Shown piece by piece: positions 55,426-63,745 of a stretch of DNA of 64,000 bases. Made by a program: the position numbers and the translations under genes. The notes beneath the pieces were generated by a model, which did no database searches, was not told the origin of the DNA, and saw only the letters and a program-made list of their open reading frames with translations. This DNA comes from Pleurocapsa minor HA4230-MV1 (GTDB lineage: Bacteria; Cyanobacteriota; Cyanobacteriia; Cyanobacteriales; Xenococcaceae), in NCBI GenBank assembly GCA_019359095.1, contig JAHHHZ010000026.1:1-64000 (forward strand), written 5' to 3'. Each line of letters begins with the position of its first letter. Position 1 is the first letter of the stretch.

Positions 55426-56052
55426 TTAACTAGCTGAGACTTGCTCTGAATTAGTTTGTTGGCTATTATCCCAAGCATCTTGATTACCATATCCACCAGT
55501 TTCAGATGTGACAACAACCTTTTCGGTTGATGGTTCGCTGATAGAATTAGAACTAGTTTCCATTTGCGAATTTGAGTTTGATTGAGAAGATTCCGAGATG
55601 TTTTTACTGTCACGCGAGCCTAAGTTTACTTTGGTAACCTTATTTTCTTGCTTTTGTACTTTAGGTAATTCTAAAGTTAAAATACCGTCTTGATAATCTC
55701 CTTTGACTTGATTATTATCAATAGGAACAGGTAGGGGAATGGTACGACTAAAGCTACCATAACGGAATTCTGAACGTTTCATGCCATTTTTTTCTGACTT
55801 AGACTCAGATTTACGTTCACCAGTAATCATTACCGCATCTTTAGTCACCTGCACGTCTAAATCATTGGCGTTCATACCTGGTACTTCCACCTTGAGGTGT
55901 ACTGCATCCTCTGTTTGTTCCATTTCTGCCAAAGGCATAAATGCTTGTCTCATTGAAGTCTGTTCGTTTGATGCCAAAGCTTCAAACATACGATTCATAT
56001 CTCTTTGTAAAGCATCCATTTCATGAAAAGGTTGCCAACGAATTAAAGCCAT
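55426..56052 (-). CDS. Small heat-shock protein (Hsp20/alpha-crystallin)
   Basis: 208 aa from ATG 56052, which has a strong AGGAGG nine bases upstream. The frame is open further upstream but non-conserved. Alpha-crystallin domain with VHLKVEVPGMNANDLDVQ, ITGERKSES, FRYGSFSRTIPLP and GILTLELPK. The Ser/Asn/Gln-rich C-terminal tail is longer than in the 16.6-kDa form. It holds unfolding proteins in heat and membrane stress. A hairpin terminator follows. Confidence 0.93.
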   Translation of the reverse strand: MALIRWQPFHEMDALQRDMNRMFEALASNEQTSMRQAFMPLAEMEQTEDAVHLKVEVPGMNANDLDVQVTKDAVMITGERKSESKSEKNGMKRSEFRYGSFSRTIPLPVPIDNNQVKGDYQDGILTLELPKVQKQENKVTKVNLGSRDSKNISESSQSNSNSQMETSSNSISEPSTEKVVVTSETGGYGNQDAWDNSQQTNSEQVSAS

Positions 56053-56843
56053 AATCTTTTTCCTCCTAGATAATATTGTGTTTTGGATTGTGTTTTGTTT
56101 GATCGATGTCCTGAAACTAAAAGCACTCTCAAAAGCAGTTTGACAATTGTTCTGCGCACAGCAAAAGCCAATGAAAAAATAAAAAAGTGTCAAAGTGTCA
56201 AAATTTTTCTTTATTTGATCGAGCAGATTAGATACAGAACAAAACTAATATGCCGATACTTTACTTTGATGCTGCACAGATCTAGATTCAATAATGATCG
56301 AGCAAAAGGCATCCGAGAGCATCCGACACTAAATTCACCTAAATTAGTGCTAATTTAGTTTTGAAGACTTCAAAGAGTAGTAGCTAAAAACGCTACCTAT
56401 AAAAAGCTAACTGTGTTTAGTGTCCCGATGAGTAAAAGTTATCTTTACATGAGACTAAAACCAAAGCTAATAAGCGTATATCAGATAGTTCAATGAACTC
56501 AATTATCGATTGGTTATCAAACTCATCTGGCTTATATGTAGAATTTATCAAGCAGAAATATTGATTAAATCTTTCTAAAGAGGGATAAAAGATAGTAATA
56601 ATATTAATACTTTAGTTAGTTACTGATTTGGATTTTATTTGTTAAGTAAATCAACCAAAGTTGCATATTGATTTACCCTACTACCTATATGCGAAGCGGT
56701 ATCCTTTAGGACTACCTACTACCTAATCTCAACCCATCAATTCAAACTTAACGATCTACTAGTTCATAGCAGGGAGAGTTTGAATTTTTGTGTTATTTCA
56801 TTTTCTCCCTACTTATTCTTCACAAGTTTAAAGCTGTTCTAAC
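56053..56843. other. Region between hsp20 and psaK: promoter of hsp20, psaK end, repeat words
   Basis: It contains the hsp20 leader and likely promoter, the perfect palindrome at 56339-56358, a repeat word TATGCGAAGCGGTATCCTTTAGGAC near 56688-56712 and an AGGGAGA/TCTCCCT stem (56771-56810), a possible psaK terminator. No gene seen. Confidence 0.45.
56339..56358. promoter_or_regulatory. Perfect 20-bp palindrome, possible operator
   Basis: CTAAATTAG-TG-CTAATTTAG has two perfect 9-bp arms and lies about 290 bp upstream of the hsp20 start. It is a candidate repressor site. It differs from CIRCE, and the regulator is unknown. Confidence 0.3.
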
Positions 56844-57107
56844 TTACAATGCACCAGCATTAGCTAGACCCAAAATCATCCCTGCACCCAAAAGATGACC
56901 GAAACTAGTAGTACCTAATAAAGCAGGTAGTCCCATCCCACCAAATAAAGCGGGAGAAGGCAGTTGAGGGCCAGCATTCTTATATTTAATAGTGAATTTG
57001 CCAATAGCGATCGCCACAATATTACAGGCAATCATTACAAAAGCCACTTTAGGACTCCACGATACGGTATGAGGTGCAGTTGCAGCTAATAAAGTTAAAT
57101 AAGTCAT
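56844..57107 (-). CDS. psaK: Photosystem I subunit PsaK
   Basis: 87 aa. Two membrane spans (WSPKVAFVMIACNIVAIAIG; LLGAGMILGLANAG) and the conserved loop KYKNAGPQLPSPALFGGMGLP identify PsaK, a peripheral PSI antenna subunit in the thylakoid. The N-terminal TAPHTVSW region carries the expected presequence-like start. An AGGAGAAA box precedes the ATG. Cyanobacteria often have psaK1 and psaK2; which one this is cannot be decided here. Confidence 0.95.
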   Translation of the reverse strand: MTYLTLLAATAPHTVSWSPKVAFVMIACNIVAIAIGKFTIKYKNAGPQLPSPALFGGMGLPALLGTTSFGHLLGAGMILGLANAGAL

Positions 57108-57317
57108 AGTATTTTTCTCCTAAATTTGGTAAATTTTGATTTTTTTCCTGAACTGATAATAAATTTATTTCTTTGGATAACAGAAGTATGAATCGATGTT
57201 GCAATATTTATTAATCTAGTTAAGTTTTATATACAAAAATATCTTTATGCAGATTCCCTTTGTCTTGTTGGTTTATCTTGAGGAAGATTCTCTATGAGAT
57301 ATATATGAGATATACAA

Positions 57318-57674
57318 GGGGCTGTGGCTCAGTTGGATAGAGCAAGTGCCTCCTGAAGCATCGGGCATGATGGGGGAAACTTCATTAATGAATGTGGTCA
57401 AATTCAGGGAAGCCTAAAGTTGTTGACAAGTTAGTTTACAACCAAGGTAATCTTGAGCCAAGCTTTATAGTTCCTGGTAAAGAAGGTGCAGAGACTGGTT
57501 GCAGGTATACAAACAGGGAACAGTGTATTTTTAAGTCTAGTTACTAGAACTGTCTGCAACATAACGGCCACCACCTAAAGGTATTTTGCCCATGGTGAAG
57601 GGATAGTCCAGAGAGTAGGGAAACCTACACTAATCTGAAGCGCTAGGTCGCCAGTTCAAATCTGGCCAGTCCCG
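57318..57674 (+). tRNA. tRNA-Arg (anticodon CCT), interrupted by a group I intron
   Basis: Exon 1 57318-57354 (acceptor, D arm, 5' anticodon arm ending CTCCT) and exon 2 57638-57674 (AAGCGCT, variable loop, T arm with TTCAAAT, 3' acceptor). Joined, they give a 74-nt cloverleaf: GGGGCTG/CAGTCCC acceptor, AGTGC/GCGCT anticodon stem, loop C-T-CCT-A-A. CCA is not encoded. The intron falls just after the third anticodon base. Confidence 0.93.
57355..57637 (+). ncRNA. Group I self-splicing intron, 283 nt
   Basis: The 5' exon ends in T and the intron ends in G, as group I chemistry requires. A GGGGG guide near 57372 can pair with CTCCT (P1). Core elements in order: P/Q GTGGTCAAATTCAGGGAAGCC (57394-57414), R GTGCAGAGACT (57487-57497), S ATAGTCCAGAGAG (57603-57615), with P7 formed by GACT/AGTC. 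No ORF inside. Confidence 0.9.
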
Positions 57675-57820
57675 TTATCTCATTTTCTTTAACCTCAGGC
57701 AAGATCGAAAATCAAACTAGTCCTTAAAATTTTATTGCGTAGATGTGATGTGAGTGGCAAAAAAATATACACTTCACTTACATAGGAAAAAAGTTTTTAA
57801 TCGCAATAATAATAATATTT

Positions 57821-58414
57821 ATGGCTTATTACTGGTTCAAAGCATTTCACCTGATTGGGATTGTAGTCTGGTTTGCAGGGTTGTTTTATTTAGTCAGGTT
57901 GTTTGTTTATCATGCAGAAGCACAACAAGAACCCGAACCAGCCCGTAGCATCCTGAAGAAGCAATATGGCATTATGGAGCAACGTCTCTATAGCATTATT
58001 ACTACTCCTGGGATGATTTTAACGGTAGCAATGGCAATTGGTTTAATTTCTACCGAACCAGAAATCTTAAAATCAACTTGGCTACATATTAAGTTAGCTT
58101 TTGTTATTTTGTTGATTGGCTACCATCACTACTGTAAGCGGATCATGAACAAGCTAGCTGCGGACGAATGTCAGTGGACAGGACAGCAGTTTAGAGCCTT
58201 AAATGAAGCGCCGACAATTTTACTGGTGTTAATTGTGCTTTTGGCTGTATTTAAAAATAGTTTACCTCTTGATGCTGCAACGTGGCTGGTAGCTGCTTTG
58301 GTGATCACCATGGTGGCGAGTATCCAACTGTATGCCAAAAAACGTCGTAAAGACAAAGAAAAGCAAGCTCAACTCGAACAACAGCCCGAATTTGCTTCTT
58401 CCGTAGGAGAATAA
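57821..58414 (+). CDS. hemJ: Protoporphyrinogen IX oxidase HemJ
   Basis: 197 aa, four membrane spans. The N-terminal WFKAFHLIGIVVWFAGLFYLVRLFVYHAE and the Arg/Lys/His-rich HYCKRIMNKLA match HemJ, the oxygen-independent-type enzyme that makes protoporphyrin IX for chlorophyll and heme in cyanobacteria. Complete with an ATG start. It lies downstream of tRNA-Arg. Confidence 0.93.
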   Translation: MAYYWFKAFHLIGIVVWFAGLFYLVRLFVYHAEAQQEPEPARSILKKQYGIMEQRLYSIITTPGMILTVAMAIGLISTEPEILKSTWLHIKLAFVILLIGYHHYCKRIMNKLAADECQWTGQQFRALNEAPTILLVLIVLLAVFKNSLPLDAATWLVAALVITMVASIQLYAKKRRKDKEKQAQLEQQPEFASSVGE

Positions 58415-58474
58415 TCTTCAAAACCTAAAAACATAGCATTCTGTACGCCATATTTTCAATCGGCAACCCGATCA

Positions 58475-59623
58475 ATGTATTTAAAAAGCTTGCGTCTGCG
58501 ATCGTTTCGGAATTATGTCGATCGCCAGATTGAATTTACGGCACAGAAGACGATCTTAGTAGGCAATAATGCTCAAGGAAAATCTAATCTGTTAGAAGCG
58601 GTTGAGTTACTAGCATCCCTCAAGAGTCATCGTACGAGTCGCGATCGCGAATTGGTTTTAGATTCTGCCACGACAGGACAGATCGACGCAACCGTTGAAC
58701 GAGCTTATGGCACTAGTGAATTAAAAGTCGTGTTTCGTAAGCAGGGAAGGCGTACCGTAGCGGTAAACCAAGAAAATTTACGCCGTCAGCTAGACTTTTT
58801 GGGGGTGCTGAATGCAGTCCAGTTTTCTAGTCTAGATTTAGATCTGGTTCGGGGTGCGCCAGATGCTCGGCGTAGTTGGTTAGATGGCTTGTTAATTCAA
58901 TTAGAGCCTGTTTATTCCAGCATTTTACAGCAGTATAACCAGGTGCTAAAACAGCGTAATGCCTTACTGAAAAAGATTCGTGCGGTCAAGCAAGAAAACG
59001 AGTCGATAGAGCTAGCGACATTTGAACCACAGCTAAGATTATGGGATGAACAGCTAGCAGCAGCAGGTTCGAGGGTGGCACGCCGACGCGCTAGAGTGAT
59101 AGCTAGACTTGCTCCCATTGCCGAATTTTGGCACAAGCGTATTAGTGGCGAAACAGAACGTCTAGAGGTTAATTATCTGCCTAACGTTAAGTGGTTAGAA
59201 GATGACCCCATAATTGTGCAGCAGGCTTTTCTCGCCAAGATTAAAGAACGCCGTATGGTGGAGCAATATCAGGGTAAAACAATGGTGGGGACGCACCGCG
59301 ACGAAATCGAGTTGGTCATTAATCAAACCCCTGCTCGTTACTATGGCTCTCAAGGACAACAACGCACCCTCGTATTAGCCTTAAAACTAGCGGAATTAAA
59401 GCTGATTGAAGAAGTAGTAGGAGAACCACCTTTACTGCTGTTAGACGACGTATTAGCCGAACTAGATCCCAATCGCCAAAAACAACTATTAGAAGTAATC
59501 GGCGATCGCTTTCAAACCATGATCACTACTACCCATATCGACACTTTCAATCACGACTGGATTAAAGATTCCCAAATCCTCGCAGTAGAAGCAGGAAAGA
59601 TCAGTGAGGTTTTATGGCATTAG
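58475..59623 (+). CDS. recF: DNA replication/repair protein RecF
   Basis: 382 aa. SMC-like ATPase with Walker A VGNNAQGKSNLLEAV, signature YGSQGQQRTLVLALKLAE and Walker B LLLLDDVLAELD. It loads RecA at gaps with RecO and RecR. Usual length. The gene starts 60 bp after hemJ. Its TAG stop codon coincides with the tip of a repeat element. Confidence 0.95.
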   Translation: MYLKSLRLRSFRNYVDRQIEFTAQKTILVGNNAQGKSNLLEAVELLASLKSHRTSRDRELVLDSATTGQIDATVERAYGTSELKVVFRKQGRRTVAVNQENLRRQLDFLGVLNAVQFSSLDLDLVRGAPDARRSWLDGLLIQLEPVYSSILQQYNQVLKQRNALLKKIRAVKQENESIELATFEPQLRLWDEQLAAAGSRVARRRARVIARLAPIAEFWHKRISGETERLEVNYLPNVKWLEDDPIIVQQAFLAKIKERRMVEQYQGKTMVGTHRDEIELVINQTPARYYGSQGQQRTLVLALKLAELKLIEEVVGEPPLLLLDDVLAELDPNRQKQLLEVIGDRFQTMITTTHIDTFNHDWIKDSQILAVEAGKISEVLWH

Positions 59624-59887
59624 AGGATATCTAAAAAGTCTAATTGCTACGTTTCCAGTGGGTAGCTCCCCCTAAATCCCCCTTGTTAAGGGGAACTTTG
59701 ATTCCGATTCCCCTCTTGTTAAGGGGGACTTTGATTCCGATTCCCCTCTTGTTAAGGGGGACTTTGATTCCGATTCCCCTCTTGTTAAGGGGGACTTTGA
59801 TTCCGATTCCCCCCTTGTTAAGGGGGGCTAGGGGGGATCTGATAGGGTCTAAGTATAACAGAATTGAGTTCTCAGACATTCTCTTAA
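59620..59887. repeat. Inverted-repeat element with internal 33-bp tandem array
   Basis: The left tip TTAGAGGATATCT overlaps the recF stop codon; the right tip (reverse) TAAGAGAATGTCTGAGAACTC is the same as the ends of the element at 35391-37025. Between them, 59690-59822 holds about four copies of a 33-bp unit (CCCCTCTTGTTAAGGGGGAC then TTTGATTCCGATT), each carrying a CCCCT..TTAAGGGG palindrome. A 33-base period is 11 codons, which produces a spurious repeated ORF. Confidence 0.8.
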
Positions 59888-60263
59888 GCTTAAACAGATT
59901 AAGTATCTGAGTAAAATTCATAGCAATAGTCAAAAAATCCATAATTAAAAATACACATAACAATAATTAATGTCTCATTTAAAAATTAGCTTGAGTAATA
60001 ATTTTGCTAGTTTATTGCTTTAGATAGATGAAGTTTTAATAGAATCCAGCCTATCGTAATTGGTAACAATAAATACAGAAAACTGAGTAAGCTAATTTAG
60101 GTAAATACTAGAAAAAATAAGCTAGTAGACACAAAAAAATTAGAGTGAGCAGAAATATTTTGACAGCAACTAGTCAAAAATAATTATTGTCTAGCTAGCA
60201 ATTTTTTGTGCTTAATTCTTGCTCAAGATTATTAACCAATAGTAAATATCAGGAGCTACATTT
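59888..60263. other. A+T-rich spacer
   Basis: It precedes the lipoprotein gene. No RNA gene or short gene is seen. An AGGAG-like sequence (CAGGAGC) lies just before the ATG at 60264. Confidence 0.4.
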
Positions 60264-60698
60264 ATGATCAAAAGTTTAAGTAATATTCGCCGCTTTTTAA
60301 TTACAACCTTAGTAATTTTAATAGTTGCAACTACTACAGCTTGTTCTTCTAGTTCAACTGCTACTGTTCCTAATCCAACAATAAATAAAACTCAAGCTTA
60401 TTCACAGTTAGAGACAGGAAATAGCCTTGCGGGACAAAAATTTGGTGATTGGGTAATTAGTACTAGCCAAGGATTAGTTAAGGATGCTTATGTAAGGGAC
60501 AACAATAAGTTAGGCATAGTGATTTCTGAACAGGTTAAACCAACAGAAGTTAAAACATTAGCTAAAGCTTTAACTAAAGGTTTTCATCAGAATTTCCCCA
60601 ATCAAGATCTAACTGTTTTGATGTATGCACCAGATAAAGAAAGAGTTTTGACTGCTAAATATAATGCGCGTTCCAATAATATCGAATATCAAGGATAG
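60264..60698 (+). CDS. Lipoprotein of unknown function
   Basis: 144 aa. Signal peptide RRFLITTLVILIVATTTAC with lipobox TTAC, then a Ser/Thr-rich linker and a compact domain (GQKFGDWVISTSQGLVKDAY, KALTKGFHQNFPNQDL). I recognise no family. It is followed 62 bp later by another gene of unknown function on the same strand and could be co-transcribed. Confidence 0.6.
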   Translation: MIKSLSNIRRFLITTLVILIVATTTACSSSSTATVPNPTINKTQAYSQLETGNSLAGQKFGDWVISTSQGLVKDAYVRDNNKLGIVISEQVKPTEVKTLAKALTKGFHQNFPNQDLTVLMYAPDKERVLTAKYNARSNNIEYQG

Positions 60699-60760
60699 TC
60701 GAAAGCTAAATCGCATGTAGTCAGAATTTATCAGAATTTAATAACTTAGGAGCAATAATT

Positions 60761-61273
60761 ATGTCCAGTAGTGACCAGTATAAAAAACAAGTTATGAATG
60801 ACCTTGCTGGTGGTAAGGTTGAATCTCTGGATAATTCAGAGATAAATGAAGATAGTTACGATAACTTTGATGATTTTGCTAATCGTTCTAGCAGACAAGA
60901 AAGACACGGTTTGTTCCGTAATGCTTTTCATCACGAAAACGTTTCGCCACAACAAATGGAACCTGAGTTGCAAAAGGCGATCGCACAAATTAAGCCGAAT
61001 GAAAGAGATGATGTAGCTAGAGAGTTTTTAAAACACCTCGACAAAAGAGGACTTAAGGAAAGAGATGTAGCAAGTCAACTGGGTTTATCTACTCATCATG
61101 CGAGTCGGATGAACGCTGATGATGTGAGTAAACTGGCTAACTTTACCTATCATTCTCATCCTGACATTTTCCAAGAAGTAATGGCAGATCAGCCTGCTTT
61201 AATTAAATTCTTGAGTAATCCTGTTGTGGGTGCAGCCTTGGGTGCAGTTGCATCTAAATGGTTACGTCGTTAA
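60761..61273 (+). CDS. Conserved hypothetical protein, C-terminal hydrophobic tail
   Basis: 170 aa. An acidic Asn/Asp/Ser-rich N-terminus is followed by a helical middle with HTH-like spacing (FLKHLDKRGLKERDVASQ, LGLSTHHASRMNADD) and a glycine/alanine-rich C-terminus (PVVGAALGAVASKWLRR) like a membrane-inserting helix. No family recognised. It begins after AGGAGCAATA and ends just before the terminator at 61314. Confidence 0.6.
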   Translation: MSSSDQYKKQVMNDLAGGKVESLDNSEINEDSYDNFDDFANRSSRQERHGLFRNAFHHENVSPQQMEPELQKAIAQIKPNERDDVAREFLKHLDKRGLKERDVASQLGLSTHHASRMNADDVSKLANFTYHSHPDIFQEVMADQPALIKFLSNPVVGAALGAVASKWLRR

Positions 61274-61623
61274 TGCTATTGGTAACATGATAATTTATCG
61301 GTAATAACTTTAAGAGTGCTAGCGATCGCCAGCGCTTTTTTTTGCCAAAAACCTTCTAGATCTAATAAGAAATATTTTAATGTTTACTATAGATGGGGAA
61401 GTAGCGAAATAGAGGAAATTAATTTGTATCATTATTTTTTGGATTTTATACACATCCCTAGGTAAAAACGTTAGGACATCTTTGAAATACTACTTCCTAT
61501 TTCCTATTTCTTATTTCCTACTTACGAGCCGATTACTATAATAATGTCTTAATCTAATTTTGTACGGCTATAATTTGCCAGATAACAGTAAGCTTGATAT
61601 ATGGCGTTCGTAGCAAAAAATCA
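61274..61623. other. Spacer with a terminator and one dispersed repeat
   Basis: It holds the terminator (61314-61343), a TTCCTATTTCC tandem near 61490-61515 and the relative of the birA repeat (61522-61577). The 10-codon upstream extension of dapL is not conserved. Confidence 0.5.
61314..61343 (+). terminator. Rho-independent terminator built around a HIP1 octamer
   Basis: AGTGCT-A-GCGATCGC-C-AGCGCT followed by eight T residues. The central HIP1 palindrome is the top of the hairpin. It lies 41 bp after the stop codon of the gene at 60761. Confidence 0.85.
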
Positions 61624-62856
61624 ATGGCAACTATCAACGATAATTATCTCAAACTTAAAGCAGGATATCTGTTTCCTGAAATTGCACGGCGAGTTAGTGC
61701 TTTTGCAGCCGAAAATCCTGATGCATCAATTATTAAGCTGGGGATTGGGGATGTCACCGAACCCTTGCCTGCTGCCTGTCGCGATGCAATCATTGAAGCG
61801 ACTAAAGAAATGGGCGATCGCCAAACCTTTAAAGGTTATGGCCCAGAACAGGGATATCTTTGGTTAAGAGAGAAAATTGCCCAACAAGACTTTCAATCCC
61901 GTGGTTGCGACATAGATGCGTCGGAAATCTTCATTTCAGATGGTTCTAAGTGTGATTGTGGCAATATCCTCGATATTTTTGGCAATGATAATAAGATTGC
62001 CGTAACCGATCCTGTTTATCCCGTGTATGTTGATACTAACGTCATGGCTGGACATACAGGAGAAGCTCAAGATGGTAAATATGAGGGTTTGGTTTACCTT
62101 CCCATCAGTGCTGAAAATAACTTCACGGCTGAAATTCCTCGCGAAAAAGTAGACCTAATTTATCTTTGTTTCCCTAATAATCCTACAGGAGCAACGGCCA
62201 CCAGAGAACATCTTCAAGCTTGGGTAGATTATGCCAAGCAACACGGCTCATTAATTCTGTTTGATGCAGCTTATGAAGCCTTTATCACCGATCCCGATTT
62301 ACCTCACTCAATTTATGAGATTGAAGGAGCAAAAGACTGTGCGATCGAGTTTCGTTCTTTCTCCAAAAATGCTGGCTTTACGGGGACTCGTTGCGCCTTT
62401 ACCGTAGTTCCTCAAAACTTGCTCGGTACAGCAAAAGACGGTTCTGAGGTCAAAATTTGGCAATTGTGGAATCGTCGTCAATGTACTAAGTTTAACGGCG
62501 TATCTTACATCGTTCAGCGGGGTGCAGAGGCAGTCTATTCTGAAGCTGGGCAAGCGCAAATTAAGGAATTAGTCAGCTTTTATCTCGAAAACGCTAGAAT
62601 CATCCGCGAACAGCTAACCGCAGCAGGAATTGAAGTATACGGCGGAACAAATGCTCCCTATGTTTGGGTTAAAACACCCAACGGCTTATCTAGCTGGGAC
62701 TTTTTCGATAAATTACTCTTGAACTGTAACGTGGTAGGCACTCCAGGATCTGGTTTTGGTGCAGCAGGGGAAGGTTATTTCCGCATCTCGGCATTTAACA
62801 GTCGGGACAATGTTAACGAGGCAATGAAACGAATTACCGAGAAGTTTCAAGCTTAG
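61624..62856 (+). CDS. dapL: LL-diaminopimelate aminotransferase
   Basis: 410 aa from ATG 61624 ([17 protein letters not shown]); an upstream start at 61594 would add ten residues. Class I aminotransferase with [16 protein letters not shown], the aldimine Lys in [14 protein letters not shown] and the DapL-specific N-terminus. It makes LL-DAP from tetrahydrodipicolinate in one step, the route used by cyanobacteria and plants for lysine and peptidoglycan. Complete. Confidence 0.95.
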   Translation: MATINDNYLKLKAGYLFPEIARRVSAFAAENPDASIIKLGIGDVTEPLPAACRDAIIEATKEMGDRQTFKGYGPEQGYLWLREKIAQQDFQSRGCDIDASEIFISDGSKCDCGNILDIFGNDNKIAVTDPVYPVYVDTNVMAGHTGEAQDGKYEGLVYLPISAENNFTAEIPREKVDLIYLCFPNNPTGATATREHLQAWVDYAKQHGSLILFDAAYEAFITDPDLPHSIYEIEGAKDCAIEFRSFSKNAGFTGTRCAFTVVPQNLLGTAKDGSEVKIWQLWNRRQCTKFNGVSYIVQRGAEAVYSEAGQAQIKELVSFYLENARIIREQLTAAGIEVYGGTNAPYVWVKTPNGLSSWDFFDKLLLNCNVVGTPGSGFGAAGEGYFRISAFNSRDNVNEAMKRITEKFQA

Positions 62857-62992
62857 TTAATTAGCCAAGGTTAAACATGGCGATCGCATTTTATAATTTA
62901 AACTATTTAAACAATAGTGCGATTAGGCTCCGCCTACGCTTCGCGATCGCTTAACTAGATAAATATTAATAAAGTAGATAATCTCAGATCAT

Positions 62993-63709
62993 TTGACCTA
63001 TCGTTTAGTCATTAATTCGGCACAAATCCAACAAGAGCAAATCATTTTAGATGCTCAACAGTTGCATTATCTCTTGCGAGTGTTACGACTGGGTAATGGC
63101 GATCGCTTTCTGGCATTAGATGGTGTGGGTAATGCTTGGTTAGCGGAAATTACAGAATCCTCAGCACAGATTATTGAATCAGTTGAAATCAAAACCGAGT
63201 TGCCTTCTACACTAAGTCTGATTACGGCTTTACCCAAAGGTAGCGGTTACGAACAGGTGATCCGTTGCTGTACAGAATTGGGTGTCAGTAACTTTATCCC
63301 TGTAATTAGCGATCGCACTCTCCTCAAGCCTAACCCCAACAAAGTTCAACGTTGGCGCAAAATTGCTACCGAAGCAGCCGAACAATCAGAAAGACAGATC
63401 GTACCGCAAATATTAGAACCCGTAACCTATATCTCGGCAATAGAACAAGTTAAAGCAACTCAGAATAAATATATCTGCGTGGCGCGGGGAGATATACCAA
63501 CTCTCTGGAGTAGTCTACAGCAACAAACCCCAGCGGAAATAATTATTGCTACAGGTTGCGAGGGAGGCTGGACAGATGTAGAAGTCGCAAAAGCGATCGC
63601 TTTGGGTTTCCAACCTGTATCTTTAGGCAAGCGTATTCTGCGGGCAATTACTGCGCCAATTGTAGTTAGTTCAATAGTTACAGCAATTTTAGAATCAAAG
63701 ACAGATTAG
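62993..63709 (+). CDS. rsmE: 16S rRNA (uracil-1498-N3)-methyltransferase
   Basis: 238 aa. SPOUT-class enzyme: N-terminal PUA-like half with HYLLRVLRLGNGDRF, C-terminal knot with ALPKGSGYEQVIRCCTELGV, IIATGCEGGWTD and LGKRILRAITAPI. Modifies U1498 of 16S rRNA. The start is TTG at 62993, since no ATG is available before the conserved part. A short gap holding two HIP1-rich words separates it from dapL. Confidence 0.92.
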   Translation: MTYRLVINSAQIQQEQIILDAQQLHYLLRVLRLGNGDRFLALDGVGNAWLAEITESSAQIIESVEIKTELPSTLSLITALPKGSGYEQVIRCCTELGVSNFIPVISDRTLLKPNPNKVQRWRKIATEAAEQSERQIVPQILEPVTYISAIEQVKATQNKYICVARGDIPTLWSSLQQQTPAEIIIATGCEGGWTDVEVAKAIALGFQPVSLGKRILRAITAPIVVSSIVTAILESKTD

Positions 63710-63745
63710 TTAGAGTTTGATTTTACAGCGAATTTCAGTTCCCCA

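Noticed and set aside
56053-56200. CIRCE element upstream of hsp20 or dnaK
   Set aside because: Only a partial AGCACTC half-site is seen near 56125; no inverted partner at the correct spacing.
59644-59963. Repetitive ORFs on both strands (LLRGTLIPIPL-like units)
   Set aside because: They are produced by the 33-bp tandem repeat, whose period is a multiple of three; no start site or family supports them.
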